Numbered from the stretch's first letter, positions 17,319 through 25,930 are shown. The stretch: 64,000 bases of DNA from Cryobacterium inferilacus (GCF_019599185.1 NZ_JAIEUL010000014.1:55509-119508); one strand, 5' to 3'. Notes: a model not told the origin generated them from the sequence alone. A program made the numbers and translations.

Positions 17319-18200
17319 ATGACGAACGCAAACGAAGACCCGACGACCAAGTACTTCTCCGACGGCTTCCCCAAGCAGGAGCAGGACCAGCCCGGCCTGA
17401 CCGGTGCCACGGAACCGCGCCCCGACCACGGTGAGGACACCTACGTGGGCAGCGGCAAGCTCACCGGCAAGCGCGCCCTGATCACCGGCGGCGACTCCGG
17501 CATCGGCCGCGCCGTCGCCATCGCCTACGCCAGGGAGGGCGCCGACGTCGCCATCTCCTACCTGCCAGAAGAGCAGGCGGATGCCGAGGACACCGCGGCC
17601 CTGATCCGCGCCGCCGGCCGCACCGCCCTGCTGCTGCCCGGCGACATCCGGGAAGAGGGGCACTGCATCTCCATCGTGAACGAGACCGTCACCACCCTGG
17701 GCGGGCTGGACATCCTGGTGCTCAACGCCGCGTACCAGGAGAACCGCGACGGCCTGGAGAACCTCTCCACGAAGGAGTTCGACAAGGTCTTCAAGACCAA
17801 CCTGTACGCCACCCTCTGGATCGCGCGCACCGCCATCCCTCACCTGGCCCCCGGCTCGTCGATCATCTCCACGTCGTCGATCCAGGCGTCCAGCCCGTCG
17901 CCGCAGCTCATCGACTACGCGATGACCAAGGCCGCGCTGGTCGCGTTCACGCAGGCCCTCGCTCAGCAGCTCGGCTCCACCGGGGTGCGTGTGAACGCCG
18001 TCGCCCCCGGCCCGATCTGGACGCCGCTGATCCCGGCGACCTCCTGGCCCGACAAGCTGCCGAGCTTCGGTCAGGACACCCCGCTCGGCCGGGCTGGACA
18101 GCCCGCCGAACTGGCCGCAGCGTACGTCTTCCTGGCCTCCCCGGAAGCGTCGTACATCTCGGGCGCCGTCGTGCCGGTCACGGGCGGCCGTGGCTTCTGA
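17319..18200 (+). CDS. SDR family oxidoreductase (YghA-like)
   Basis: The 293-aa short-chain dehydrogenase/reductase has a 45-residue N-terminal extension (KYFSDGFPKQEQ...), an NAD(P)-binding motif TGGDSGIGRAVAIAYAREG (about 57-75), NAAY (NAG-like, about 136), a catalytic Ser in ISTSSIQAS, and YAMTKAAL (about 204) with the YxxxK pair. The C-terminus ISGAVVPVTGGRGF is typical. This group of longer SDRs is often found in stress regulons, acting on aldehydes or unknown carbonyls. ATG at 17319 follows GAGGAG. The next gene overlaps by 11 nt. Confidence 0.9.
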   Translation: MTNANEDPTTKYFSDGFPKQEQDQPGLTGATEPRPDHGEDTYVGSGKLTGKRALITGGDSGIGRAVAIAYAREGADVAISYLPEEQADAEDTAALIRAAGRTALLLPGDIREEGHCISIVNETVTTLGGLDILVLNAAYQENRDGLENLSTKEFDKVFKTNLYATLWIARTAIPHLAPGSSIISTSSIQASSPSPQLIDYAMTKAALVAFTQALAQQLGSTGVRVNAVAPGPIWTPLIPATSWPDKLPSFGQDTPLGRAGQPAELAAAYVFLASPEASYISGAVVPVTGGRGF

Positions 18201-18987
18201 CGCCGGTCGCCGGCAGAACCACCTGAACGGCCGCACGGGCGGCGGCGCCACGTCGGTGCTGCTCGTGCGGCACGGCGAGAGCGCGGCGAACGTCGCCGCG
18301 ACCGCGGCCGAAGCCGCGGGCGCCGAGATCGTCGACATGCCGCTGCGAGACGCGGACGTGCCCCTCACCGGCACCGGCACCGACCAGGCTGAGGCGTTGC
18401 GGCGCTGGTTGGACTCCCGTCCGGCGGGGGAGTACCCGGAATCGGTGTGGGCGTCCCCGTACCTGCGGGCAGCCCAGACGGCGAGCATCGCCCTCGCCGG
18501 CCGGCCGGATGGCACCCGCCAGATTCCGGACGAACGGTTGCGTGACCGCGAACTCGGCGTGCTCGACCTGCTCACCAGCCGCGGAGTCGAGGCGCGGCTC
18601 CCCATCGAGGCCGCCCGCCGCCGCCGACTGGGCAAGTACTACTACCGGCCGCCCGGCGGCGAATCTTGGGCCGATGTGAGCTTGCGCATCCGCTCGTTCC
18701 TGCCGGCTCTCGACGCCGACGACTGCGGCACGACCGCCCTGGTGGTGTCCCACGACGCCGTCATCCTGCTCTTCCGCATGGTGTGCGAGGGACTCGCCGA
18801 ACTCGACGCCCTGCACCTGGCCCGCACCGAACCGCTGCTGAACGCATCCATCACCCGCCTGGTGCGGGAGGACCGCCGGGCGCCGTGGCGGGTGGAGACC
18901 TACAACGACGTGTCCCACCTGGTCACGGCCGGCGCCAGCGTCACCGCGCACACCTCCGCGAAAGACGCCGATGTCGCCGCCGACTGA
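18190..18987 (+). CDS. Histidine phosphatase superfamily protein
   Basis: The 265-aa protein has the LVRHGES motif (about 25-31) whose His becomes phosphorylated, and the second catalytic His in VVSHDAVI (about 185). It resembles phosphoglycerate mutase-like phosphatases, and an insertion carrying KYYYRPPGGESWADV (about 148) is typical of the broad-specificity branch. The start is taken as GTG at 18190, overlapping the SDR gene, and the stop lies inside the next gene. This suggests co-translation of SDR, phosphatase and NnrD. The substrate cannot be told from sequence. Confidence 0.85.
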   Translation: MASDAGRRQNHLNGRTGGGATSVLLVRHGESAANVAATAAEAAGAEIVDMPLRDADVPLTGTGTDQAEALRRWLDSRPAGEYPESVWASPYLRAAQTASIALAGRPDGTRQIPDERLRDRELGVLDLLTSRGVEARLPIEAARRRRLGKYYYRPPGGESWADVSLRIRSFLPALDADDCGTTALVVSHDAVILLFRMVCEGLAELDALHLARTEPLLNASITRLVREDRRAPWRVETYNDVSHLVTAGASVTAHTSAKDADVAAD

Positions 18988-19849
18988 ACGCGGCATCGTC
19001 CTGACGCCCGCGCTGCTGCGGGGCTGGGCGCTGCCGTCCGGCGCCGATTCCAAGTACGCCAGGGGCCAGGTGGTCGTGGTCGGCGGGGCCCGTAAGTCGC
19101 CCGGTGGCGCCCTGCTCGCCGGCACCGCTGCCCTGCGCGTCGGAGCCGGCCGGCTCACGCTTGGCGTGGCCGCGTCGGTGGCGGTGCCGCTGGCCGTCGC
19201 CGTGCCCGAAGCCGGCGTGGTGGGCCTGCCGGAGACGCCGGCCGGGGCGGTGCGCGGCGGCGACCTCGCCGCGCTGGCCGACGAGCTCGGCGACGCGGAT
19301 GCCGTCGTGTTAGGCAGCGGCCTCGACGACGCCGACGAAGCGAAAGCGTTGCTCGGCGGGCAGCCCGCTCTGCTCGACCCAGCCGTCGGCCTGGTGCTGG
19401 ATGCGTTCGCTCTCGGCGCCCTGCCAGACCTCGGCGACGATTTCCGACCGACCAGTGCCCTCGTCCTCACCCCCAACCCGGCCGAGGCCGGCCTGCTCCT
19501 GGGTCGCGACCTCGACGACCTCCAGGACGACGTCACCCGGATTGCCGCGCGGTTCACCGCCACGGTGAGCTGTCAGGGTGTCATTGCCGCCCCGGATGGA
19601 CGGATCTGGCTGACGGGCACCGGGCAGGGCGGACTGGGCACCTCGGGCAGCGGCGACGTGCTGGCCGGAGCGATCGGCGGCCTGCTCGCCCGCGGAGCCG
19701 ACCCCGAGCAGGCCGCCTGCTGGGGGACTTGGCTGCACGCGGCCGCGGGGGACCGGCTGAACGCCCGCGTGGGTCCTACCGGGTATCTCGCCCGAGAACT
19801 GTTGCCCGAGCTGCCCACCCTGCTCGCCGAGTTGGGCCAACGGCCCTGA
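18971..19849 (+). CDS. nnrD: ADP-dependent NAD(P)H-hydrate dehydratase
   Basis: The 292-aa enzyme repairs hydrated NAD(P)H, using ADP in bacteria. It belongs to the ribokinase-like fold: SKYARGQVVVVGGARKSPGG (about 27-46), TPNPAEAGLLLG (about 172) and the nucleotide-site loop GLGTSGSGDVLAGAIGGLLA (about 217-236) with the catalytic Asp. Length fits the stand-alone dehydratase; the epimerase (YjeF-N) domain found fused in many bacteria is absent here and not seen nearby. Its place in a stress cluster fits cofactor damage repair. Confidence 0.92.
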   Translation: MSPPTERGIVLTPALLRGWALPSGADSKYARGQVVVVGGARKSPGGALLAGTAALRVGAGRLTLGVAASVAVPLAVAVPEAGVVGLPETPAGAVRGGDLAALADELGDADAVVLGSGLDDADEAKALLGGQPALLDPAVGLVLDAFALGALPDLGDDFRPTSALVLTPNPAEAGLLLGRDLDDLQDDVTRIAARFTATVSCQGVIAAPDGRIWLTGTGQGGLGTSGSGDVLAGAIGGLLARGADPEQAACWGTWLHAAAGDRLNARVGPTGYLARELLPELPTLLAELGQRP

Positions 19850-19872
19850 CCGCCCCCGATAGGAGATCGATC

Positions 19873-20199
19873 ATCGGAAAACTCATTTACGACGGCATCG
19901 AGATTCATTTCGATGACCGTGCGCTGGTTCACCTGCAGATCGTCATCGGCTCAAAGCTGCGCCGGGGCGAGAGCTTCTTCCTGTCCTGGAACGATTCGCC
20001 GGCCGCCGGCACCGGCCGGTCCAGTGTCTGGCTGCACCCCGGCATTCCCGTGTTCTTCAAGTACAACGGCGGCAAAACGCCCATCATCAACCGGGCCTGG
20101 ATCGACGTCCTGACCGCTGCCGCGAACAGCGGCCAGGGCCTGCTGCTCAGTGCCGAACCGCCGGAACGTCACCAGCGCGCGCGCGTCATCGACGGCTGA
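19873..20199 (+). CDS. DUF7882 family protein with apparent AUC start
   Basis: The 108-aa protein reads (start)GKLIYDGIEIHFDDRALVHL, then KLRRGESFFLSW, GRSSVWLHPGIPVFFKYNGG and INRAWIDVLTAAANSGQGL. This is the small protein common in Microbacteriaceae and now grouped as DUF7882 (earlier often mislabelled ATP-dependent DNA ligase). Family members start MGKLIY; here the codon at that place is ATC (19873), preceded by AGGAG at 19861-19865 with 7-nt spacing. No ATG, GTG or TTG lies in frame at a sensible distance. Either AUC initiates, as known rarely in bacteria, or an ATG has been misread. Confidence 0.8.
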   Translation: MGKLIYDGIEIHFDDRALVHLQIVIGSKLRRGESFFLSWNDSPAAGTGRSSVWLHPGIPVFFKYNGGKTPIINRAWIDVLTAAANSGQGLLLSAEPPERHQRARVIDG

Positions 20200-20220
20200 G
20201 CGCCCTGGGTCGGTTCCGCG

Positions 20221-20242
20221 CCGGTTCGAACCGGGCCGGTTC
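20221..20242. terminator. Overlapping palindromes between convergent genes
   Basis: CCGGTTCGAACCGG (20221-20234) and GAACCGG-G-CCGGTTC (20228-20242) overlap in the 46-nt gap between the DUF7882 gene and the convergent alcohol dehydrogenase gene. They can form alternative hairpins and may act as a bidirectional terminator. Confidence 0.4.
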
Positions 20243-20245
20243 GGC

Positions 20246-21421
20246 TCAGGGGGTCAGTACCACCTTGATGCAGCCCTTTTCCTTCTTCTGGAAGAGCGCG
20301 TACATTTCCGGCGCCCTCTCCAGCGGCACCCGGTGCGTCACCAGGTCCTCCACGCCCAGCGGGTCGGCGGGATTTTCAACCAGCGGAATCAGCTCGTCCA
20401 GCCAGGACTGCACGTTGCACTGGCCCATCCGCACCGTGACCTGCTTGTCGAACAGCGACTTCATCGGGGTGGGGTCGGATTCACCGGCATACACCCCGCT
20501 GAGAGACACCGTGCCGCCGCGGCGCACGGCGTCGAACGCGAGGTGCATCGCACTGAGCCGGTCGATCCCGCCAGTGTTCATTACTTTCTGCGCCACAGCG
20601 TCGGGCAGGAGCCCCACCGCGGCCTGCGCCAGACTGGCTGCCGGCGCAGCATGGGCCTCAAGGCCCACCGCGTCGACGATCGAGTCCGGCCCCCGGCCAT
20701 CGGTGCTGTCGCGTAGTCGTTCCAGCACGTCCTCGGTGAGGTCCAGCGTCTCGATGCCGTAGCGTTCCGCCATCAGGCGACGCTCGGCAACCGGGTCCAC
20801 GGCCACCACCCGGTGCCCCAGGTGCCGGGCGATCCGGCCCACGAACTGGCCCACCGGGCCGAGGCCGAGCACCCCGAGCACGCCGTCCCTCGGCAGGTCG
20901 GCGTATGCGACGCCCTGCCAGGCTGTCGGCAGGATATCGCTGAGGAAGAGGTACCGATCATCCGGCAGGTCGTGACCGACCTTGCGCGCGTTGAAGTCGG
21001 CCAGCGGCACCCGCAACCGTTCGGCCTGCCCGCCGGGCACCGAGCCGTACAGCTCGGTGTACCCGTAGAGCGAGGCGCCGCTGTCGTGGGCGCGGTTCTG
21101 GGTCGTCTCGCACTGGGTGGTCAACCCGCGCAGGCACATGAAGCAGTCGCCGCACGCGATCACGAACGGGATGACCACCCGGTCACCGGGCACCAGATTC
21201 CGAACGGATGCGCCCACCTCGTCCACGACGCCCATCGACTCGTGGCCGAGAATGTCGCCGGGCTTCAGGAACGGCCCGAACACCTCGTAGAGGTGCAGGT
21301 CCGACCCGCAGATGGCCGTCGACGTGATCCGGATGACCGCATCCGTCGGCTTCTCGATGACCGGGTCAGGCACCTCTTCGACCGCGACGTGCCGTTTGCC
21401 CTGCCAGGTGAGGGCCTTCAC
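20246..21421 (-). CDS. Zinc-dependent alcohol dehydrogenase
   Basis: The 391-aa medium-chain dehydrogenase has catalytic zinc ligands in STAICGSDLHLY (Cys about 38) and GHESMG (His/Glu about 60), the structural zinc cluster CGDCFMCLRGLTTQC (about 92-106), and a Rossmann motif LGVLGLGPVGQFVGRIARHLG (about 185). An insertion near residue 250-280 and the overall length resemble the glutathione-independent formaldehyde dehydrogenase-like branch. GTG at 21421 overlaps the stop of the manganese catalase gene (GTGA), so the two are coupled. Substrate unknown; probably an aldehyde or alcohol formed under stress. Confidence 0.9.
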   Translation of the reverse strand: MKALTWQGKRHVAVEEVPDPVIEKPTDAVIRITSTAICGSDLHLYEVFGPFLKPGDILGHESMGVVDEVGASVRNLVPGDRVVIPFVIACGDCFMCLRGLTTQCETTQNRAHDSGASLYGYTELYGSVPGGQAERLRVPLADFNARKVGHDLPDDRYLFLSDILPTAWQGVAYADLPRDGVLGVLGLGPVGQFVGRIARHLGHRVVAVDPVAERRLMAERYGIETLDLTEDVLERLRDSTDGRGPDSIVDAVGLEAHAAPAASLAQAAVGLLPDAVAQKVMNTGGIDRLSAMHLAFDAVRRGGTVSLSGVYAGESDPTPMKSLFDKQVTVRMGQCNVQSWLDELIPLVENPADPLGVEDLVTHRVPLERAPEMYALFQKKEKGCIKVVLTP

Positions 21422-22380
21422 GCGGTCGTCGACGTGGTGGGGCCGTAGAACGACTCCACCTCCGCCATCTCCATGGCCGCCGTCGCCTGGATCAGCTCGA
21501 TCAGCTCCGGGTCCAGCCCCGGCGAGAACTCCTCGAGCCGCTCCGGCGCGATCACCGACGGCACCCCCTCCGGCGCCTGCTGGTCGGCGACAAGCTTGGT
21601 GCCGTCCTTGGAGGGCGACATGCCCTGGAAGATCTTGCCCGCCTCGGACTGGCCGGCGAGGTCGAAGGTGTACTGCTTGCTGTGCAGGCCGAGGTCGAGC
21701 ATCTTCTTCACCTCGGGGAACTTCTCCGCGTTGGTCTTCGGGATCGGCAGCAGGGTGTTCCAGTGCACGCCGAGGGTCTCGAGCGCCTGGGCGTAGGCAT
21801 TCTCGTGGGCCTGGTCGCGCACGATCAGGTACGAGATCGTGGACCGGGCCGTCTTGTTGTCGGTCATCTCGTAGATCCGGCACTTCTGCAGCCGGCCGGT
21901 GGACTCCAGCATCAGGTTGTAGAGCAGGTCGAGCACCAGGTTTCCGGAGTTGTAGACGTAGCTGCCGCTCCACGGGTTGCCCGCCGCGTCCACCGGCAGC
22001 GCACCCTGCGCGCCGACCAGATAGTGGTGGATGTTGCCTTGGTCCAGGGCGATGTTCAGCGGGATGTCGCCGCCGGAGCCGGGCTTGTCGAGCGGATCGG
22101 TGACCTTGCCCTGGTACCGTGGCGAGCCATCCAGCAGCCGCGAGATAGTGGTGCCGATCAGCTCGACGTGGCTGATCTCCTCGGTGCCGATGCCTTGGAT
22201 CAGGTCGCGGTACGGCTTGGCCGCCGCGCCGCGGAAGTTTATCGACTGGAAGAGGTACTGCATCATGGTGCGCATCTCGCCGAACTGGCCGCCGAGGCCT
22301 TCCTGCAGCGCATTGGCGGCGGCGGGATCCGGCTCGTCCTGGGCGATGTCGTGAATGAGTCGTTGCACGTGGAAGTACAT
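21418..22380 (-). CDS. Manganese catalase
   Basis: The 320-aa non-heme catalase removes H2O2 with a di-manganese centre. The four-helix bundle shows metal-ligand motifs: QEGLGGQFGEMRTMMQYLFQ (Glu about 37), GTEEISHVELIGT (Glu and His about 70) and, further on, RDQAHENAYAQALE (about 180) with Glu/His. The C-terminal arm (SPGLDPELIELIQATAAMEM) is as in the family. The ATG at 22380 is chosen by the conserved start MYFHVQRLIHDI and AGGGAACACCT before it. It is followed by an overlapping alcohol dehydrogenase gene. Confidence 0.94.
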   Translation of the reverse strand: MYFHVQRLIHDIAQDEPDPAAANALQEGLGGQFGEMRTMMQYLFQSINFRGAAAKPYRDLIQGIGTEEISHVELIGTTISRLLDGSPRYQGKVTDPLDKPGSGGDIPLNIALDQGNIHHYLVGAQGALPVDAAGNPWSGSYVYNSGNLVLDLLYNLMLESTGRLQKCRIYEMTDNKTARSTISYLIVRDQAHENAYAQALETLGVHWNTLLPIPKTNAEKFPEVKKMLDLGLHSKQYTFDLAGQSEAGKIFQGMSPSKDGTKLVADQQAPEGVPSVIAPERLEEFSPGLDPELIELIQATAAMEMAEVESFYGPTTSTTA

Positions 22381-22459
22381 AGGTGTTCCCTTCGATGGTG
22401 GTGCGAATGGGGAAGTTGGCGGTGCGTGAATCGGGTGCGGCGGATGCCAGCGCCGGGTG

Positions 22460-23524
22460 TCAGCGCTTGGTGTCGGCGTGCTCTGCGGCGTCCTTGCGGA
22501 GCTTCCGACCGATGGCGATGTCCTCACGGTCTTTGAGGGCCGCCTTGTCGCTCTTGCGGGTGTCCCGCGGCGGCAGCTGGATCTCTTCCTCGGCGGCGAT
22601 GCCGGCCTGAAGCTGCCGGCCCCGCTCGAGCTCGGCGTCGAACTCGGCGCCGAGGAGCAAGGCGAGGTTGGCGATCCAGAGCCAGAGCAGGAAGATCACC
22701 ACGCCGGCGAGCGACCCGTAGGTGCGGTCGTAGTTGGAGAAGTTGGTGACGTAGAGCCCGAACAGGAACGACGCGATCACCAGGGTGATCAGCGCCAGCA
22801 GCGCGCCCAGGCTGATCCAGCGGAACTTGGGCTGCTTGGCGTTCGGGGTGGCGTAGTAGAGAATCGCGATGATCAGCACCGCCGCTATGGCCAGGATCGG
22901 CCACTTCACGATCGACCAGACGATTTGCACGGTCTCACCGAGGCCGAGGGCGCTGCCGACCGCGTCCGTCACCGGGCCGGAGACGATCAGGATGACGACC
23001 ATGATGAGGATCAGCAGAATGCTCACGATGGTCACGAACAACTGCATCGGGCGCAGCTTCCAGAACGGCCGGCCTTCCTCGATCTCGTAGATCCGGTTCA
23101 TCGCCCGGCTGAACGCGCCGACGTAACCGGACGCCGACCAGACAGCCAGCACGATACCGAAGACCAGGGCGAACCCGGCGGCCGGCGACGAGCTGAATTG
23201 CTCGAGCGGGTCGCGCAGCACGTCGGCCGTGCCGCCGGGAGCCACCTGGTTGACGAGATCGAGGATGGTGTCGACGGACTGCTGGCCCTGGCCGACGACG
23301 CCCAGCAGCGAGATCAGCGCGATCAGCGCCGGGAACAGCGCCAACACCGCGTAGTAGGTCAGCGATGCGGCGATGTCGGTGCACTGGTCGGCGGAGAACT
23401 CCCGCACCGTCTTCTTGAACGCGTACTTCCAGGACGGCTTTTTCACCTCACCCGGTGTATCCGGTTTGCGCGGATCGTCGGGGGAGGGGGCGGCGTTCTT
23501 CTTCTCGCTGGTGTTCTGGGCCAC
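22460..23524 (-). CDS. YihY/BrkB family inner-membrane protein
   Basis: The 354-aa protein has the BrkB layout of six membrane segments. It shows CTDIAASLTYYAVLALFPALIAL (about 47-69), ASGYVGAFSRAMNRIYEIEEGRPFW (about 130, the family core), TIVSILLILIMVV, PILAIAAVLIIAILYYATPN, and GSLAGVVIFLLWLWIANLALLLGAEFDAE (about 270-300). Charged tails of about 30 and 55 residues flank the core. The GTG start at 23524 has GAGGAG 9 nt upstream. Function of the family is not settled; it is not RNase BN as once named. Confidence 0.92.
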   Translation of the reverse strand: MAQNTSEKKNAAPSPDDPRKPDTPGEVKKPSWKYAFKKTVREFSADQCTDIAASLTYYAVLALFPALIALISLLGVVGQGQQSVDTILDLVNQVAPGGTADVLRDPLEQFSSSPAAGFALVFGIVLAVWSASGYVGAFSRAMNRIYEIEEGRPFWKLRPMQLFVTIVSILLILIMVVILIVSGPVTDAVGSALGLGETVQIVWSIVKWPILAIAAVLIIAILYYATPNAKQPKFRWISLGALLALITLVIASFLFGLYVTNFSNYDRTYGSLAGVVIFLLWLWIANLALLLGAEFDAELERGRQLQAGIAAEEEIQLPPRDTRKSDKAALKDREDIAIGRKLRKDAAEHADTKR

Positions 23525-23572
23525 CGGTACATCTCCTCGTTCTCGTCTGGCGGATGGTGTGGGTTCCGCTGC

Positions 23573-24145
23573 TTAGACGGTGCCCTGTCCGCCCGGAGTC
23601 GCCGTGTCGCGCACCTCTTGGGCGGAGGAGGTGGTTTCGGACTTCACCGTGCCGGCGGCATCCGTGGCCTTGCCTTTGACGGCCTGCGCGGCGTCGGTGA
23701 GCGGCTGCTTGAGGTTCTCACCGACCTCTTTCGCGGCGTCCTTGACCTCGTCGACCAGCGGCTCGGCGGCGTCCTTCACGTTCGCCGCGACCTGCTTCTC
23801 GACGGTGCTGGCGGGGATCAGCGACGACGCCAGCCAGCCCACGCCGAACGCGATCAGGCCCACAGCAAGCGGGTTGCCCTTCGCCTTGTCGACGGCGGTG
23901 TGTGCCAGGCCGGAAGCCTCGTCGGCTACGCCACCGAGGGAGTCGCCGGCATCGGATGCGCTGCCCATCAGCCTGTCTTTCACCGAGGAGACCGCTCCTC
24001 GGACCTTGTTGCCTTGGCGCTGCATGATCTTGCCGGGGGTGACCTTGTCGGCTAGGGCGTCGACATCGGCGCCCAGCTCGCGGCGGGTGTCTTCGATCTG
24101 GGTCCGCAGAACTTCGGGGTCGGAGCTCGGGTTGGAAATACTCAT
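23573..24145 (-). CDS. DUF3618 membrane-associated stress protein
   Basis: The 190-aa protein starts with the DUF3618 motif SDPEVLRTQIEDTRRELGADVDALADKV (about 7-35), continues with alternating amphipathic helices (VKDRLMGSASDAGDSL, TAVDKAKGN), one hydrophobic segment (PLAVGLIAFGVGWLASSLIP, about 91-110), and an Ala/Lys/Glu-rich tail reminiscent of LEA-type desiccation proteins. Its start overlaps the holin-X gene stop by 4 nt. Likely sits on the inner membrane with a long coiled or disordered cytoplasmic tail. Confidence 0.85.
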   Translation of the reverse strand: MSISNPSSDPEVLRTQIEDTRRELGADVDALADKVTPGKIMQRQGNKVRGAVSSVKDRLMGSASDAGDSLGGVADEASGLAHTAVDKAKGNPLAVGLIAFGVGWLASSLIPASTVEKQVAANVKDAAEPLVDEVKDAAKEVGENLKQPLTDAAQAVKGKATDAAGTVKSETTSSAQEVRDTATPGGQGTV

Positions 24146-24558
24146 CGGTTTTCCTCATTTCGTTTCAGTGCGTCGGGAATCTGCTTCAGGGAGTCGACGG
24201 TTTCGGGTGCGCCCTTGATGGCCTGCATTTCCTTGCGGCCGAGCACGAACAGGATGGCGGCGACGATGCCCCAGATGACGGCGACGATCACGGCCGCCCA
24301 GGCGATGTCAATGACGTGTCCGAGTCCCCACCACGCCGCGAACGACAGGAACAGGACGGTGAGGTGGCCGGCGTACCCGGCCCCGCCCAACATCCCGGCA
24401 CCCTTGCCGGCGCGAGTGGCGGATTGCTTGACCTCGGCCTTGGCCAGTTCGACTTCCTGGCGCATCAGGACGGAGACGTCGCGAGTCACCTCGCTGAGCA
24501 GGTCGCCCAGGGAGGTGTCTGCGGCTTTGCGTTCGGAGGGTGTGGGCAGGTCACTCAT
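24142..24558 (-). CDS. Phage holin family protein (Holin-X/DUF1469)
   Basis: The 138-aa protein has the family N-terminus SLGDLLSEVTRDVSVLMRQEVELAKAEVKQ (about 17-46), two membrane segments (about 58-78 and 84-107) and a short basic tail. Despite the name this actinobacterial family is chromosomal and usually found next to DUF3618 genes, as here, not in phages. It overlaps the gene upstream by 8 nt and the DUF3618 gene by 4 nt, so the three are translated together. Confidence 0.88.
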   Translation of the reverse strand: MSDLPTPSERKAADTSLGDLLSEVTRDVSVLMRQEVELAKAEVKQSATRAGKGAGMLGGAGYAGHLTVLFLSFAAWWGLGHVIDIAWAAVIVAVIWGIVAAILFVLGRKEMQAIKGAPETVDSLKQIPDALKRNEENR

Positions 24559-25231
24559 TGCGGTTCTCCTGGTAGTCCGGGTACTCCGCGGCGAGCGGGG
24601 TCCCGACTCCGGTGGGGGCGCCCGTCGTGTTGCCCAGGCCGTATTCGGTGCCGTACTCGGCGCCGGCAGTGGTGCCGACTCCGTAGTCGGTTCCGGTCTG
24701 GCTGTGCACCCCGCGCGGGGTGGCGCTGGCGGTCGGTGCGGAGTCCGCGGACTCCTTGGACTCGGCGATCACCGAGCGGGTCAGGCGACCGGCGACGACG
24801 CCGGCGACGGCGGCGATGGCGATGAACACGCCGGGGCGGCGACGGGCGAAGCTCTTCACTTCGTTGAGCAGGGCGGCAGGGTCGCGCTGCTCCAGCCAGT
24901 CCGCCACGCCGGCGGCACGGGTGGCCGCCTGGTGGGCGAGGTCGCTGGCCACGCCCTGGGTCTCGGACTTCTCGGCCATCGAGCCGAACTCGTCGCTGAG
25001 TGAGCGGATGCCGGAGGCGACCCGCTGCTGCTGCGCCGCCGCCTGGTCCTTGAGTTCCCCCTGCGTCTGGCGGTAGAGGTCCTTGGCCTGCTGCTTGGTT
25101 TCGCTGCCGACTTTGTGCAGTTCATCCTTGGCGACGCCGGCAACGTGCTGGCCGGCAGCGACCGAGGTGTCCTTCACTTCAGCGGAGCGTTCCTTGGCCT
25201 CGGGAGCGGATGTTGGATACGTGTTCGACAT
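24551..25231 (-). CDS. Coiled-coil membrane-associated stress protein
   Basis: The 226-aa protein has a long Lys/Glu/Gln/Ala-rich helical N-terminus (about 10-85: KDTSVAAGQHVAGVAKDELH, KQQAKDLYRQTQGELKDQAA), a helix ending in RDPAALLNEVKSFARRRPG, a single hydrophobic segment (VFIAIAAVAGVVAGRL, about 130-145) and a Gly/Tyr/Thr-rich low-complexity tail (TDYGVGTTAGAEYGTEYG). This resembles the DUF3618/YtxH neighbours found in stress operons. It is the first gene of the minus-strand series that runs to 20246. No enzyme motif. Confidence 0.75.
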   Translation of the reverse strand: MSNTYPTSAPEAKERSAEVKDTSVAAGQHVAGVAKDELHKVGSETKQQAKDLYRQTQGELKDQAAAQQQRVASGIRSLSDEFGSMAEKSETQGVASDLAHQAATRAAGVADWLEQRDPAALLNEVKSFARRRPGVFIAIAAVAGVVAGRLTRSVIAESKESADSAPTASATPRGVHSQTGTDYGVGTTAGAEYGTEYGLGNTTGAPTGVGTPLAAEYPDYQENRNE

Positions 25232-25545
25232 GACTCTCCTTGAGAAATCGATGTTGACAGGGCGTCGCGGCTCGACGCCCAGGTCGTGATGCGACCATCA
25301 TTATTCGACTTAAACGTCGTTTCAAGCACTTGGCGAGATCTGGTGATTTTGGATTTTTTCTGTGACGAAACAGGCATTTCGCCGTCTATATATAGGCGCA
25401 GCGGCCATGGCAACGTAACCGTCAGAGGGGGTAGCGCGGATCCCAAAACCAGAGTAAGTTGCGCCCGTCTTCGTCCCCGTGCCTCCCGGTGAATGGGGGC
25501 GCCCCAGGCATCCGCCGGTCGAAAACGGGGCGCCCCCATCCCTCC

Positions 25546-25885
25546 GGTCGAGCCTGTCGACGCCGACGCGACCATCCCGTTGGTCGAGCCTGTCGAGACC
25601 CGGCGAGCCGACCTGCGGATGCCGCGGCAGCGCCCCATAGGCACGTCACGGGGTCTCGACAAGCTCGACCAGCGAGTGGGCGCGACCCATAGGCATCCGC
25701 CGGTTGAAGACGGGGCGCGACCATCCCGTTGGTCGAGCTTGTCGAGACCCGGCGAGCCGGCGTGCGGATGCCGCGGCAGCGCCCACAGGCATCCGTATGT
25801 TTCAGGCACAACCCGACCATCCCGGTGGTCGAGCCTGTCGAGACCCGGTGGGCCGGACGTCACGGGGTCTTGACGAGCTCGACCA
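25546..25885. repeat. Mosaic of dispersed TGGTCGAGCYTGTCGAGACC repeats
   Basis: Full copies lie at 25581-25600, 25730-25749 and 25826-25845, inverted copies at 25652-25671 and (diverged) 25866-25885, and a partial copy at 25546-25560. Flanks repeat too: the stretch around 25572-25634 recurs 149 bp later. GGCATCCGCCGGT occurs at 25507, 25692 and 25906. The whole gene-free interval 25232-25930 holds these repeats plus, at 25299-25400, a more AT-rich part with a possible minus-strand promoter for the stress genes (TTGAAA, 16 nt, TAATGA). Confidence 0.8.
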
Positions 25886-25930
25886 GCGAGTGGGGGCGTC
25901 CATAGGCATCCGCCGGTCGAGACGGGGAAG

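Noticed and set aside
18190..18987. Glycolytic phosphoglycerate mutase
   Set aside because: Sequence is the broad histidine phosphatase branch, lacks the glycolytic GpmA pattern and sits in a stress cluster.
19873..20199. ATP-dependent DNA ligase
   Set aside because: The 108-aa protein has no ligase KxDG motif; the name is a known mislabel of this small family.
22457..24055. Plus-strand open frame opposite BrkB and DUF3618 genes
   Set aside because: Arg/Gly/Asp-rich antisense reading without start signals; the minus-strand families are clear.
24142..24558. Holin-X gene as a sign of a prophage
   Set aside because: This family is chromosomal in Actinobacteria next to DUF3618 genes, and no phage structural, integrase or lysis genes are present.
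25546..25885. Repeat cluster considered as a CRISPR array
   Set aside because: Units occur in both orientations with irregular spacing and related flanks, there are no uniform spacers and no cas genes.
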